Assembly: GCA_945865665.1 (NCBI GenBank)
Contig: CAMBEE010000004.1
Coordinates: forward strand, 57,283 to 121,282
Reading direction: 5' to 3'
Origin: an uncultured Clostridium sp.
GTDB taxonomy: Bacteria > Bacillota > Clostridia > TANB77 > CAG-508
DNA: 64,000 nucleotides
In this document: in pieces, positions 53,621-63,747 of the stretch
Numbering within the stretch: position 1 is the first letter of the stretch
Layout of the letters: every line of letters starts with the position of its first letter
Made by a program: the position numbers and the translations under genes
The notes under the pieces: generated by a model
What the model saw: the letters and a program-made list of their open reading frames with translations, nothing else
What the model was told of the DNA's origin: nothing
Database searches by the model: none

Positions 53621-54335
53621 GTTTTATGAAATTAAAAACATAATACCAAATGCAAGTGCTGACCTCTACTTGTATGGTGAAATAGTTACAGATGATACTG
53701 ACTGGTGGACTGGCGAGAAAGATAGTAATTTAATTGGATTACAAAGTTTCAAAGAAGAACTCGATAATTTAGGAAATATATCAGACTTGAACATATTTAT
53801 GAATACACCAGGCGGAGAAGTATTTGTTGCAACTACAATATGCAGTATGTTACAAAGACTAAAAGATGCTGGAACAAAAATTCATACATATGTAGACGGA
53901 TTGTGTGCAAGTGCGGGTACATTTATTTTAATGATGGGTGACGATGTAAATATTTATGAAAATTCAGTGGTAATGATACATAAACCAATCAATGCTTGCT
54001 ATGGTAATGCATTAGATTTTCAAAAATGCATAGATGTTTTAAATACTATTGAAAATAGTACTATGATACCACTTTATATGAAAAAAGCAAAAGTCGACGA
54101 AGAAAAAATAAAAGAGCTTATAAATGATGAAAGTTGGCTAGGAGCAAAAGAAGTGGATGATACATTTGATGTTAATTTAATAAAAGAGCAAAAACAAGTT
54201 GCAGCATGTGCATCTAATTTATTTAAAAATTACAAAAATGTACCAAAGTCATTAAAAAATATGCTTAAAAAAGCAGAAGAACCAAAGTTAGATTATTCTG
54301 ATTTTGAAAAAAGATTATTTAATATAAAAAAATAA
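53610..54335 (+). CDS. ClpP-like head maturation protease
   Basis: LNIFMNTPGGEVF, DGLCASAGTFILMMGD, MIHKP. Confidence 0.93.
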   Translation: MKNKFYEIKNIIPNASADLYLYGEIVTDDTDWWTGEKDSNLIGLQSFKEELDNLGNISDLNIFMNTPGGEVFVATTICSMLQRLKDAGTKIHTYVDGLCASAGTFILMMGDDVNIYENSVVMIHKPINACYGNALDFQKCIDVLNTIENSTMIPLYMKKAKVDEEKIKELINDESWLGAKEVDDTFDVNLIKEQKQVAACASNLFKNYKNVPKSLKNMLKKAEEPKLDYSDFEKRLFNIKK

Positions 54336-54402
54336 TGAAAACAGCTATTAAGTTAGTTGTTTTTTTATTTTATAAAAATTTAAAAGAAGGAAGGTAAAAA
54401 AC

Positions 54403-55575
54403 ATGAATGAAAAGGAATTAATGGAAAAAAGAAACGATTTACAAGCAAAAATGGAGGAAATATTAAACAAGGCTAAAGTTGAAAACAGAGCTATGAATGA
54501 TGAAGAAATTAAAGATTTTGACAATGTAGAAAAAGAAATAAAAAATATTGATGCTACATTAGAAAGAAGTAAAAAAATTAATGAAATGGAATGTAAAAAG
54601 CCAGAAGGAGAAAAAGAATTAACACAAGAAGAAAAAGATGTTAAAGCATTTGCAACATTCATAAGAAATTATGTAAGTGGTGTACCACAAAATTCTGAAA
54701 CACAATTAACAAAAGGTGATAATGGAGTGATAATACCAAAAACAATAGCTCAAAAAGTTATTGATAAAGTTATTGAAATATCACCATTATATGCAAGTGC
54801 AACAAGATATGATGCAAAAGGAACATTAGCTGTACCAAAATATGATGATACAACAGATGATGTAACAGTTGCTTATGCTACAGAATTTGACGAATTAGTT
54901 TCTCATTCTGGGAAATTTGCTACAGTTGAATTAACAGGATTTTTAATCGGAGCATTAACAAAAATATCAAAATCATTACTAAATAACAATGATTTTAATT
55001 TAACAGATTATGTTGTAAATAAAATGGCTGAAAAATTCAAACTATTCTATGAAGGCGAAATGTTAAATGGAACATACGGTAAAATTTCAGGTATTACTAA
55101 ATCTTATGATTCAACAAATATGAAAGTAACATTAGCTGCAAAATCTTCTATAACTGCAGATGAATTAATAGATATTCAAGAAACTGTACCAGACGATTTT
55201 CAAGCTAACGCTTATTGGATTATGAATAGGGATACAAGAAAGAAAATAAGAAAATTAAAAGATAGCGATGGCAACTATATTTTAAATAGAGCATTTAACG
55301 AAAAATGGGATTACGAATTATTAGGTAAACCTGTTTATTGTTCTGAGAAAGTAGAAAAATTAGGAACTGCATCAAAAGCCGTTGTATTCTATGGAGATTT
55401 CTCAGGACTTGCTATAAAAGAAACAGAAGAAATGGAAATTCAAATTTTATTAGAAAAATTTGCAACACAACATGCTATAGGAGTTGTTGGATATTCTGAA
55501 TTAGATGCTAAAGTAGAAAATACACAAAAAATAGCCGTTGCAGTATCTGGTGCAACAGACCCAGTATCTAAATAG
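54403..55575 (+). CDS. HK97-family major capsid protein
   Basis: Delta-domain coiled coil then ITKGDNGVIIPKTIAQKVIDKV... Confidence 0.93.
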   Translation: MNEKELMEKRNDLQAKMEEILNKAKVENRAMNDEEIKDFDNVEKEIKNIDATLERSKKINEMECKKPEGEKELTQEEKDVKAFATFIRNYVSGVPQNSETQLTKGDNGVIIPKTIAQKVIDKVIEISPLYASATRYDAKGTLAVPKYDDTTDDVTVAYATEFDELVSHSGKFATVELTGFLIGALTKISKSLLNNNDFNLTDYVVNKMAEKFKLFYEGEMLNGTYGKISGITKSYDSTNMKVTLAAKSSITADELIDIQETVPDDFQANAYWIMNRDTRKKIRKLKDSDGNYILNRAFNEKWDYELLGKPVYCSEKVEKLGTASKAVVFYGDFSGLAIKETEEMEIQILLEKFATQHAIGVVGYSELDAKVENTQKIAVAVSGATDPVSK

Positions 55576-55598
55576 ACTTCCTAAAAGGAGGACAAACA

Positions 55599-55910
55599 AT
55601 GAAAGTAAGTGAAATCACTGCAAAAGATATAACCAATTATTTAAGATTATCAGAAGTTAGTGAAGAAGAAAATAAAAGTATTGAACTATTTATAGATATT
55701 GCTAAAAATTATATTGAAAATTATACAGGAATACCACAAAAGTCTGAAAATGATAAAGATGAAACACTTGATACACATTCGGACTTTATCATTGTTGTTT
55801 ATGTTCTATGTCAAGACATGTATGACAATAGAGTCATGTATGTAGACGGCAAAAACATAAATAATACTGTAAAAACTATTCTTGATATGCACACGAGGAA
55901 TAATTTATGA
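55599..55910 (+). CDS. Head-tail connector (gp6-like)
   Basis: ITNYLRLSEVSEEENKSIELFIDIAKNYIENYTGI. Confidence 0.85.
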   Translation: MKVSEITAKDITNYLRLSEVSEEENKSIELFIDIAKNYIENYTGIPQKSENDKDETLDTHSDFIIVVYVLCQDMYDNRVMYVDGKNINNTVKTILDMHTRNNL

Positions 55911-56251
55911 TAAATGCGGGTGATTATAACAAAAAAATATCTATATATCAAATTGAAAAAATGGAGGATAATGATGGATTTGTTGCAAAAAATGAAGTTA
56001 TTATCCTTAAACCTTTATCTAAAGTAAAAACAACAAAAGGTTATACTTTGATTGCGAATGGTTCTGATTTTGAAAAAGCTTATACTAATTTTACTATTAG
56101 ATATTCAAAAAAAGTAGAAGATGCATATTACAATTCAAACAGAGATGTTTATGTAAAATATAAAGATAAAATTTATACTGTTGAATATTTAAATAATGTA
56201 GATGAGGCAAATATTGAACTTGAAATGCAATGTAAAAGAGTGACGAAATAA
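55907..56251 (+). CDS. Head closure protein
   Basis: Order and length; MINAGDYNKKISIYQIEKMEDNDGFV. Confidence 0.75.
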   Translation: MINAGDYNKKISIYQIEKMEDNDGFVAKNEVIILKPLSKVKTTKGYTLIANGSDFEKAYTNFTIRYSKKVEDAYYNSNRDVYVKYKDKIYTVEYLNNVDEANIELEMQCKRVTK

Positions 56252-56664
56252 TGGCAAGATTTAAAGAAGAGCTACCAAATGATTTAATAAAGATGTTTCA
56301 AGAATTAGACCAAGATAGTGAAAAAATGATAGGAGAAATGACAAAAGCAGGAGCAGAAAAGGTATATAAAAATGTACTTAAAAATGTTCCTGCTTCTTTT
56401 AAAAATTCTAATATAATGAAGTGCTTAAAAATAACAAAAGTATATAAAACACCAAGTGATGGAGGAATAAATACTAAAGTTGGCCTATATGGGTATTTCA
56501 AGAATAAAAGAGGAGTAACAACACCAGCACCACTTGTTGGAAATGTTTTTGAACACGGAACATCAACAGTAAAGAAACATCCATTTATGCGTAAATCATT
56601 TAGAAAAGCAGAAATAGAGTCAGAAATGAAAAAAATTCAAGAAAAATATTTACCAAAGGAGTAA
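56251..56664 (+). CDS. HK97 gp10-family tail component
   Basis: GNVFEHGTSTVKKHPFMRKSFRKAE. Confidence 0.85.
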   Translation: MARFKEELPNDLIKMFQELDQDSEKMIGEMTKAGAEKVYKNVLKNVPASFKNSNIMKCLKITKVYKTPSDGGINTKVGLYGYFKNKRGVTTPAPLVGNVFEHGTSTVKKHPFMRKSFRKAEIESEMKKIQEKYLPKE

Positions 56665-56666
56665 TT

Positions 56667-56997
56667 ATGGAAAGTGAAATAAAAAAAGATTTTAAATCTA
56701 GATATCCCAGTTGCACATCTAAAGTATAAAGGAAACAAAAAGACTTATGCTGTATGGACAATAATAGATGAAGAACCAATTTCTTCAAGTGATGATGAAA
56801 TAACAGATAGTGAAGTAACTGTTGATATAGATATTTATAGTGATAGCAATTATTTAAAAACAATGAGTTCAATAAAAAATAAAATGAAAGAAAATGATTG
56901 GACATGGGATGGAGATAGTCAAGAGTTTTTTGAAGAAGAAACAGGATTATATCATAGAACATGTTCTTTTAAGAAAGGTAGGTATATAAATGGCTAG
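56667..56997 (+). CDS. Tail terminator/completion protein; frame break at A7 run 56681-56687
   Basis: MESEIKK then ILNLDIPVAHLKYKGNKKTYAVWTIIDEEPISSSDDEITDSEVTVDIDIYSDSNYLKTM in +1 frame. Confidence 0.75.
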
Positions 56998-57574
56998 TAT
57001 AGGATTAAGAACAGCAAAATATAATAAAATAGATTATGCTACAAAGAAATATGCAGCGTTAGTAAAAGAAGCAATAGTACCAGTTTTGGGAAGATTAATT
57101 GATGCAAAAGTAAATCCAGAAAAAAATAGCACAAAACTTTATGCAGATGATATAGAAGCAGAAAGCGATACATCATTTAAAGGTGGAACTGTAAATATAA
57201 CAATTGATGATGTTACTGATGAAGTATATGCAGATATAAAAGGATGTACAATTACTGAAAAAGAAGTTATAGACAATTCAGAAGATATAGCACCAGAAAT
57301 TGGATATGGTCATATTGTTACTAAAGTATACAAAGGGGTAAAAAGTTTTAAAGTAGAATTTTTACCACGTATTCAAATAACAAAAGTAACTGCAGATAGA
57401 AAAACAAAAGGAGAATCAATTGAATACAATACAGTATCAATTGAAGCAGATTTAAAAAAATTAGAAGAAGAAATTAATGGTATGGAAGTTGGAACTTGGA
57501 GAAAAATGAAAACATTTGCAACATTACAAGAAGCTCAAACATATTTAGACGGACTTTTAACACCATCAAAATAA
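56990..57574 (+). CDS. Major tail protein
   Basis: MASIGLRTAKYNKIDYATKKYAA... Confidence 0.88.
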   Translation: MASIGLRTAKYNKIDYATKKYAALVKEAIVPVLGRLIDAKVNPEKNSTKLYADDIEAESDTSFKGGTVNITIDDVTDEVYADIKGCTITEKEVIDNSEDIAPEIGYGHIVTKVYKGVKSFKVEFLPRIQITKVTADRKTKGESIEYNTVSIEADLKKLEEEINGMEVGTWRKMKTFATLQEAQTYLDGLLTPSK

Positions 57575-57630
57575 TTTTAAAAAAGTAGACTATTTTTTTA
57601 GTCTACTTTTAATTTTTTAGGAGGTAAAAA

Positions 57631-58208
57631 ATGACAAATACTATAAAACATTTTAAATGTGGAGATACAGAGTATCCATTGGCATTTACAATGAATGTAA
57701 TTGAAAAAATACAAGATAAATATGGTTCATATGAAAAATGGGGAGATATGACAGACAGCAAAAAACAAGAACCAAACATTGGAGCATTAAAATTTGGAAT
57801 AACTGAAATGATTAACGAAGGAATAGACATTGAAAATGAAAACTTAGAAACAAAAAGAGAATTTTTAACAGCAAAACAAGTTGGAAGACTTATAACAGAA
57901 TTAGGAATGAAGAGATTAACAGACAAAGTTCAAGAAACAGTAATTGAATCAACAAAGACTAACGAAGAAGAAAAAAACGTGTAATCCACGAGGATGAAGA
58001 ATTTATTATTGATTTCTCGTGGATATTATTTATTGGACATTGCTTATTAGGTTTTAGTGAAAAAGAAGTGGGGAGAATGACTTTATCAAAATTTCTGAAA
58101 TTATATAAGCATTATAAAAACGATTATGATTTTAAATTAAAACATATAACATATGAAGAAATAGAAGAAAGAATAAATCATCAAGGAGAAATGTTTAGCG
58201 ATGAGTAA
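57631..58208 (+). CDS. Tail assembly chaperone with -1 programmed frameshift (short form ends 57984)
   Basis: A_AAA_AAC slippery site at 57972-57978, then -1 frame open to 58208 (KKRVIHEDEEFIIDFSWILFIGHCLLGFSEKEVGRM...). Confidence 0.9.
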
Positions 58209-58359
58209 ATTAGAAAAAATTAAATGTCCTCAATGTGGACAAACTCTGATTTTTATAAATCACATTGATGGAGAAATAAAATGCACAAGATGCAAAAATA
58301 AAATACGAATACAAAAAGAAAAGAGTGAGGAACACGCACTTACAGAGTTAGTGAAGTAG
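58201..58359 (+). CDS. Com-like zinc-ribbon protein
   Basis: IKCPQCGQTLIFINHIDGEIKCTRCKNKIRI. Confidence 0.75.
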   Translation: MSKLEKIKCPQCGQTLIFINHIDGEIKCTRCKNKIRIQKEKSEEHALTELVK

Positions 58360-58414
58360 TTACCCAATACCTTTCTTTATTATATAGATTTTTATAAATA
58401 AAGAAGGTGAAAAA

Positions 58415-60628
58415 ATGGCATCAAGTTTTGGAGGAACAGTCAAATTAACTGGAGAGAGTGAATACAGAAAAGCGTTAAGAGATATAACAACTAATTTAAA
58501 AGAAGTTTCAAGTGAACTAAAATTAACAAATACACAGTTTTCATCTGGAGATAAAACAGTAAAAGAAACTAAAAATGCTTACACAAATATGAATACAACT
58601 ATACAAGAACAGAAAGAAAAAATCAGCAGTTTAAGAAGTGCATTATCAGAAGCGGAAAAAGAATATGGATCAAATAACGAAAAAGTAAAAACATTTAAAA
58701 CACAACTTAATAATGCAGAAACACAATTAATTCAAATGGAAAATGCAACGGATAAAAGCAATAAAGGACTAGATGAATTAAAAGATGGTTTTGATGATGC
58801 AGGACAAGGTGCAATAAAATTTGGAGATTTGCTAAAAGCAAATGTTTTAGGAGATTTTATTACAAGTGGTTTAAAATCAGTAGTAGGTGCTGTCAAACAA
58901 GTTGGCTCAGCATTATTAAGTGTTGGAAAAGATGCACTAGATAGTTATGCTAATTATGAGCAACTTGTAGGTGGTGTAGAAACATTATTCAAAGACAATG
59001 CTGGTGTTGTTGAAGAGTATGCAAGTAATGCATATAAGACAGCGGGATTATCAGCAAATGATTATATGGAAACAGTAACATCATTTTCAGCAAGTTTGTT
59101 ACAAAGTTTGAATGGAGATACTAAAAAGGCAGCAGAAGTATCTAATAGAGCAGTAGTAGATATGGCAGATAATGCTAACAAAATGGGAACTGATATGACA
59201 AGTATTCAAAATGCTTATCAAGGTTTTGCAAAACAAAATTACACAATGCTAGATAACTTAAAGTTGGGATATGGCGGAACTAAGGAAGAAATGCAAAGAT
59301 TAATAAAAGATGCTGCAAACATGAAAGATGTACAAAAAGAATTAGGAGTAACAGTTGATGCAAACAGTATGTCATTTGGAAATATAGTAAATGCAATAAG
59401 TGTAATGCAGAAGAAAATGGATATAGCAGGAACAACATCAAAAGAAGCAAGTACAACTATTCAAGGTTCAATTGCATCTTTAAAATCTGCTTGGGACAAC
59501 TTATTAACAGGTGTTGCAGATGATGATGCAGATTGGGATAATTTAGTATCTAATTTTTTTGATAGTATTTTTACAGCAGCAGACAATGTCTTGCCAAGAA
59601 TAGGTACAATAGCATTTGGAGTAATGTCATTAATAAGAGATACTGTTACAGAATTATTACCGGAAGTTATAAGTATGTTAATAGATTTTGCAACTACTCT
59701 AGTAGATGATATTTCAGGGTATTTGCCAAATGTAATGGAAAGTATTGGACAAGTAGGAAAAACTATTTTAGATACTTTTATTTCGTTATTACCAGATATT
59801 CTACAAATAGGAATAAATGTATTAACATATTTAATACAGGGAATTGCAGAAAGTCTGCCAAATTTAATTCCAGCTATTGTTGATGCTGTATTATTAATGA
59901 CAACAACATTACTGGATAATATAGATATGATAATCAATGCAGGAATACAATTGCTAATAGGTTTGGCAGATGGATTAATAAATGCGTTACCAAACTTAAT
60001 AGATAAAATACCTGTTATTATAGATAAATTAATAATGGCAATAACTAATAACTTGCCTAAAATTGTAGAGTCAGGAATTTTATTAATGAGTAAGTTGGGG
60101 TTAGGAATAGTTAAAGCTATTCCTCAGTTAATTAGTAAAATCCCTCAAATTATTTTTTCATTAGTTAGAGGTTTTGCAAATTATTTCTCTAATATGCATG
60201 AAGTTGGGAAAAATCTTGTATCAGGTATTTGGGAAGGAATAAAAAATGCAAAAGATTGGTTGCTTGGAAAAGTTAAAGAATGGTGTGGAAATATTTTAAA
60301 TGGTATTAAGGCTTTTTTTGGAATACATTCACCTTCAAAAGTATTTAAAGATGAAATAGGAACAAACCTTGCCTTAGGTGTAGGAGAGGGATTTTCTGAT
60401 ACAATGAAAACAGTATCGAATGATATGTCTGCATCAATCCCAACGGAATTTGATATTAATTCAACAGTAACAAAAGCAGATACATCAAATCAATTGACAT
60501 TAGAAAATATAACGAAATCTTTTGTAACTGCTGTAAAAAATTTGGATGCACAAATAATAATTGATAAAGATGTGGCAGGAAGATTTGTTATTACATCCGT
60601 CAATAATAAGTTTGGAGAAGTAATGTAG
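58415..60628 (+). CDS. Tail tape measure protein
   Basis: 737 aa, coiled coil and hydrophobic repeats; C-terminal GIHSPSKVFKDEIG. Confidence 0.93.
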   Translation: MASSFGGTVKLTGESEYRKALRDITTNLKEVSSELKLTNTQFSSGDKTVKETKNAYTNMNTTIQEQKEKISSLRSALSEAEKEYGSNNEKVKTFKTQLNNAETQLIQMENATDKSNKGLDELKDGFDDAGQGAIKFGDLLKANVLGDFITSGLKSVVGAVKQVGSALLSVGKDALDSYANYEQLVGGVETLFKDNAGVVEEYASNAYKTAGLSANDYMETVTSFSASLLQSLNGDTKKAAEVSNRAVVDMADNANKMGTDMTSIQNAYQGFAKQNYTMLDNLKLGYGGTKEEMQRLIKDAANMKDVQKELGVTVDANSMSFGNIVNAISVMQKKMDIAGTTSKEASTTIQGSIASLKSAWDNLLTGVADDDADWDNLVSNFFDSIFTAADNVLPRIGTIAFGVMSLIRDTVTELLPEVISMLIDFATTLVDDISGYLPNVMESIGQVGKTILDTFISLLPDILQIGINVLTYLIQGIAESLPNLIPAIVDAVLLMTTTLLDNIDMIINAGIQLLIGLADGLINALPNLIDKIPVIIDKLIMAITNNLPKIVESGILLMSKLGLGIVKAIPQLISKIPQIIFSLVRGFANYFSNMHEVGKNLVSGIWEGIKNAKDWLLGKVKEWCGNILNGIKAFFGIHSPSKVFKDEIGTNLALGVGEGFSDTMKTVSNDMSASIPTEFDINSTVTKADTSNQLTLENITKSFVTAVKNLDAQIIIDKDVAGRFVITSVNNKFGEVM

Positions 60629-60640
60629 AAGGAGATGAAA

Positions 60641-61496
60641 ATGATGAAAGTAAGAAGATTTATACTTGAAAATGAAAAAGGGCAACAATTTAGATTAGAT
60701 AGTTTAGATGAAGGATGTTTTCTTACATCTCCTTCTGAGTTAGGATATGCTTATAATATTGATTTTGTACAATCGGAAAATGAATTTATTGAAAACAATA
60801 GAAAAATTGAACAAAAAAAACCAAAAGGAACACTATATTTTAAATCATATGATAAAATAAAAGAATTTGGTGATTTTGTAGAAAGCTCTAAAAAGTTAAA
60901 ATGGTTATATATAATTCCGTTTGAAAAGGAAGAAAAAATATATTATAGGGATGTTACTATAATAAAATTAGATAAAACGGAAAAAACCGGGAAATGGCTT
61001 GCATGTCCTGTAGAATTTGCCGGTCTTTCTTTGTGGTATGAACAAAATGAAACAATATTCAAGATAGAAGCATACGAAGATGAAATGAGATACAATTACA
61101 GATGGAATAGCAGATATATAGATTACAATACAAGAGCAATACAATTTGACAATAAAGGCCATGTAGAAGCACCAATACAAGTTGAAATTGATGGATTTGT
61201 ACAAAATCCAACCATCACAGTTTTAGTTGACGATGAAGAATATGCAAGTATCAAAATTCCAATCGCGATTAATGAATTTGAAAAACTTTTATATTCAAGT
61301 AAAACAGGAGAGATATACATACAAAAACAAAATACAGATGGAACAAAAGAAAATCTGTGGAAAAAAGAATATATTGATATTACAAAACAAAATATTTTCA
61401 AATTGCCAATACGGGGTATCAGAAATAAGACTAACAGCAGACGATGATGTTCTAAATGCAAAATTAACTATATTTCCGCAGTACAAGGTGGTGTAG
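60641..61496 (+). CDS. Distal tail protein; frame break at CGG 61412-61414
   Basis: Skipping the C joins ...NIFKLPI to GVSEIRLTADDDVLNAKLTIFPQYKVV*. Confidence 0.88.
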
Positions 61497-61499
61497 GAT

Positions 61500-62738
61500 A
61501 TGAGTGTAAAAGCAACTTTTAATAATATAGAGTATGATTTAGTTTATAACGAACAAAGTGGATTTTATGAAATAGAAATCGAAGCACCGAAAACTGGAGG
61601 AATATACAATGCAGAAATAACATTTAAAGACTTAATTGAGAATACTGAAACATCAACAAAGAAAATTCAAATATGGGCAAAAGAAAAAAGCATTAATGTA
61701 TCAAAAGAAACATTAGTGTATTTTTTGAGTAAAACAGATTTGGAAATAAAAGATGTAATTGAATTTGAAAATTATGAGTATATCATAGATGAAGAAACAA
61801 ATAAAAACACAATATTCAATATAATGAAGAAAATAAACGCTGAAAATGGCGATATAGTCGTTTTACAACGAAATGGTAACATAGATTATGCTGGAATAAT
61901 AAAAGATATAGAGAACGAAGATGGAGAGCTAAAAAGAAAAGTCACATTAAAGTATATATCTAATATATTTGATAGAAAAATTATACTTGAAAATGAAAAT
62001 TTGATTAGTGAAGTTGGAATAGAAGATTTTATTGCTAAAGAAATTTATAACAATTTTACTAATTCAGATGATACATTATTAAATATTGACTGGTTAGATG
62101 TTGAAGTTAAAACGCATACAAAAATAACAAAATCAGTTGATAATAAAAATGGTATTTATAACTTTCATACTTTTGTAACAAATTGCAGTCAAAATTATAA
62201 CATTGTATTAGAATTTTCATATGTAAATAAAAGAATAAAATTAACAATATATAAACAAGAAAATGAAGTACAACTAATAGATACAACAATTCCGGACATC
62301 AGCAATTATGTTGAAAAATTTGAAACAAGTGTTATTTCAAAAGTAGTTGTAAAAACTAACACAGACATACAGACATGGTACTTGTTAAGTGACAGAACAA
62401 CAACTCAAAATAAAGATGATGTTAATAGAGCAGTTGGAGATATTGAAGTTGTATATACAGCTAAATCAGAAGATGCAAGACAAACAGCATTAGATAAGTT
62501 TAAATCAAATACTTATAATCACTATATATCATTCAAGATAAATAGAAATAGTAAACTATTTGATGTAGACAAAATGAAAGTGGGGACACCGCTTAGTGTA
62601 AGAACTAATAATAATATAATATTAGACACTTATATTTCAGCAATAAAAGACGACGGAAGCAATTTTATTGAAATAACATGCGGAAATATGAGGGTTAACT
62701 TTATAGATAAATTATTGAAAGAGAGGAATAAAGAATGA
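61500..62738 (+). CDS. Tail-associated (siphovirus ReqiPepy6 gp37-like) baseplate protein
   Basis: Position after distal tail; DIVVLQRNGNIDYAGIIKDIENEDGELKRKVTLKYI. Confidence 0.75.
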   Translation: MSVKATFNNIEYDLVYNEQSGFYEIEIEAPKTGGIYNAEITFKDLIENTETSTKKIQIWAKEKSINVSKETLVYFLSKTDLEIKDVIEFENYEYIIDEETNKNTIFNIMKKINAENGDIVVLQRNGNIDYAGIIKDIENEDGELKRKVTLKYISNIFDRKIILENENLISEVGIEDFIAKEIYNNFTNSDDTLLNIDWLDVEVKTHTKITKSVDNKNGIYNFHTFVTNCSQNYNIVLEFSYVNKRIKLTIYKQENEVQLIDTTIPDISNYVEKFETSVISKVVVKTNTDIQTWYLLSDRTTTQNKDDVNRAVGDIEVVYTAKSEDARQTALDKFKSNTYNHYISFKINRNSKLFDVDKMKVGTPLSVRTNNNIILDTYISAIKDDGSNFIEITCGNMRVNFIDKLLKERNKE

Positions 62739-63568
62739 TAAAAGGTTTTAGATTTACAAATCAATTAGCAAATGCAGAAGTAGATGCAAGAATACATCAA
62801 GAATTTTTAAATAAAAATGATGGTATTTTCTACGGAATGGATTTAAGCAAAACTAACAATTCAATAACAATTTCGGAAGGCTTGTGTGAGATAGCAGGAA
62901 GACCTGTTGCAGTAATTGGAGATGAAATTATTCAAGTTAGTGATGAGAATCTATATTGTGTACTTGTTTTAGAAATAGATTTATCAAAAGACTCCACAAA
63001 AGATACATTTAATCAAGTTACTTTTAAATTGCTTACATCAGGTTCGAACTATTCAGATGTAACTCAACAGGATATTAACAAATTTTCTGGAACTGATAAA
63101 ATATATCAATTAGAATTTGCTAGATTTAGAAGTGGAACAAATGGAATATCAGATTTTAAAGATACAAGAAAATTTTTGAATTTTGAGAGTATATATGATG
63201 GAATTAGAAAGGAAATACAGAATATTGAAGATGAAGGAATATTTGTTTTGAAAAGTAATAAGGTTATTTTATATGATGGCAAAGCAGAAACAACAAATAC
63301 AATAGTATTAAATGACAATATTAATAATTATCAAAAAATTGAAATTCATATAAATGATAAGCAAATAAGTACATTTGAAGGGAAAAATGGTGAAAATACT
63401 TTAGTGTTTCGCAAAGGAATAGGTGGAAGTCTTAGAACTTTTTTTGGAAATATTGTTTTTGCTGATAATGAAATAAGGTTTCAGCAACAATATTTTGTTG
63501 ATTCAGAAAATGGATATAGACAAGAATATGCAGGAATTGCAATTACAAAAGTAGTGGGATATAAATAA
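62735..63568 (+). CDS. Baseplate/tail fibre-region protein
   Basis: Position; MIKGFRFTNQLANAEVDARIHQEFLNKNDGIFYGMDLSKTNNSITISEGLCEIAGRPV. Confidence 0.7.
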   Translation: MIKGFRFTNQLANAEVDARIHQEFLNKNDGIFYGMDLSKTNNSITISEGLCEIAGRPVAVIGDEIIQVSDENLYCVLVLEIDLSKDSTKDTFNQVTFKLLTSGSNYSDVTQQDINKFSGTDKIYQLEFARFRSGTNGISDFKDTRKFLNFESIYDGIRKEIQNIEDEGIFVLKSNKVILYDGKAETTNTIVLNDNINNYQKIEIHINDKQISTFEGKNGENTLVFRKGIGGSLRTFFGNIVFADNEIRFQQQYFVDSENGYRQEYAGIAITKVVGYK

Positions 63569-63581
63569 CAGGAGGCATTAA

Positions 63582-63746
63582 ATGTCAAAGATACAAGAAA
63601 TTATAGTAGAACCGACTAAAATCATAGTTGGTTCTACTTTTAAATTGAAATTGAGAGTTATAAATTACATAACTTATAAAGAAATGAAAACAAAAAATTA
63701 TAAATATTATAAAAGTTATAAATATAAAGACTTGAAAGGAGCATAA
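63582..63746 (+). CDS. Small phage tail-region protein
   Basis: RBS aggagg; MSKIQEIIVEPTKIIVGSTFKLKLRV. Confidence 0.55.
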   Translation: MSKIQEIIVEPTKIIVGSTFKLKLRVINYITYKEMKTKNYKYYKSYKYKDLKGA

Positions 63747-63747
63747 A

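Noticed and set aside
57972-57984. Counting the tail chaperone break as another CGG-type event
   Set aside because: It is a -1 shift at A_AAA_AAC, a known mechanism, and contains no CGG.
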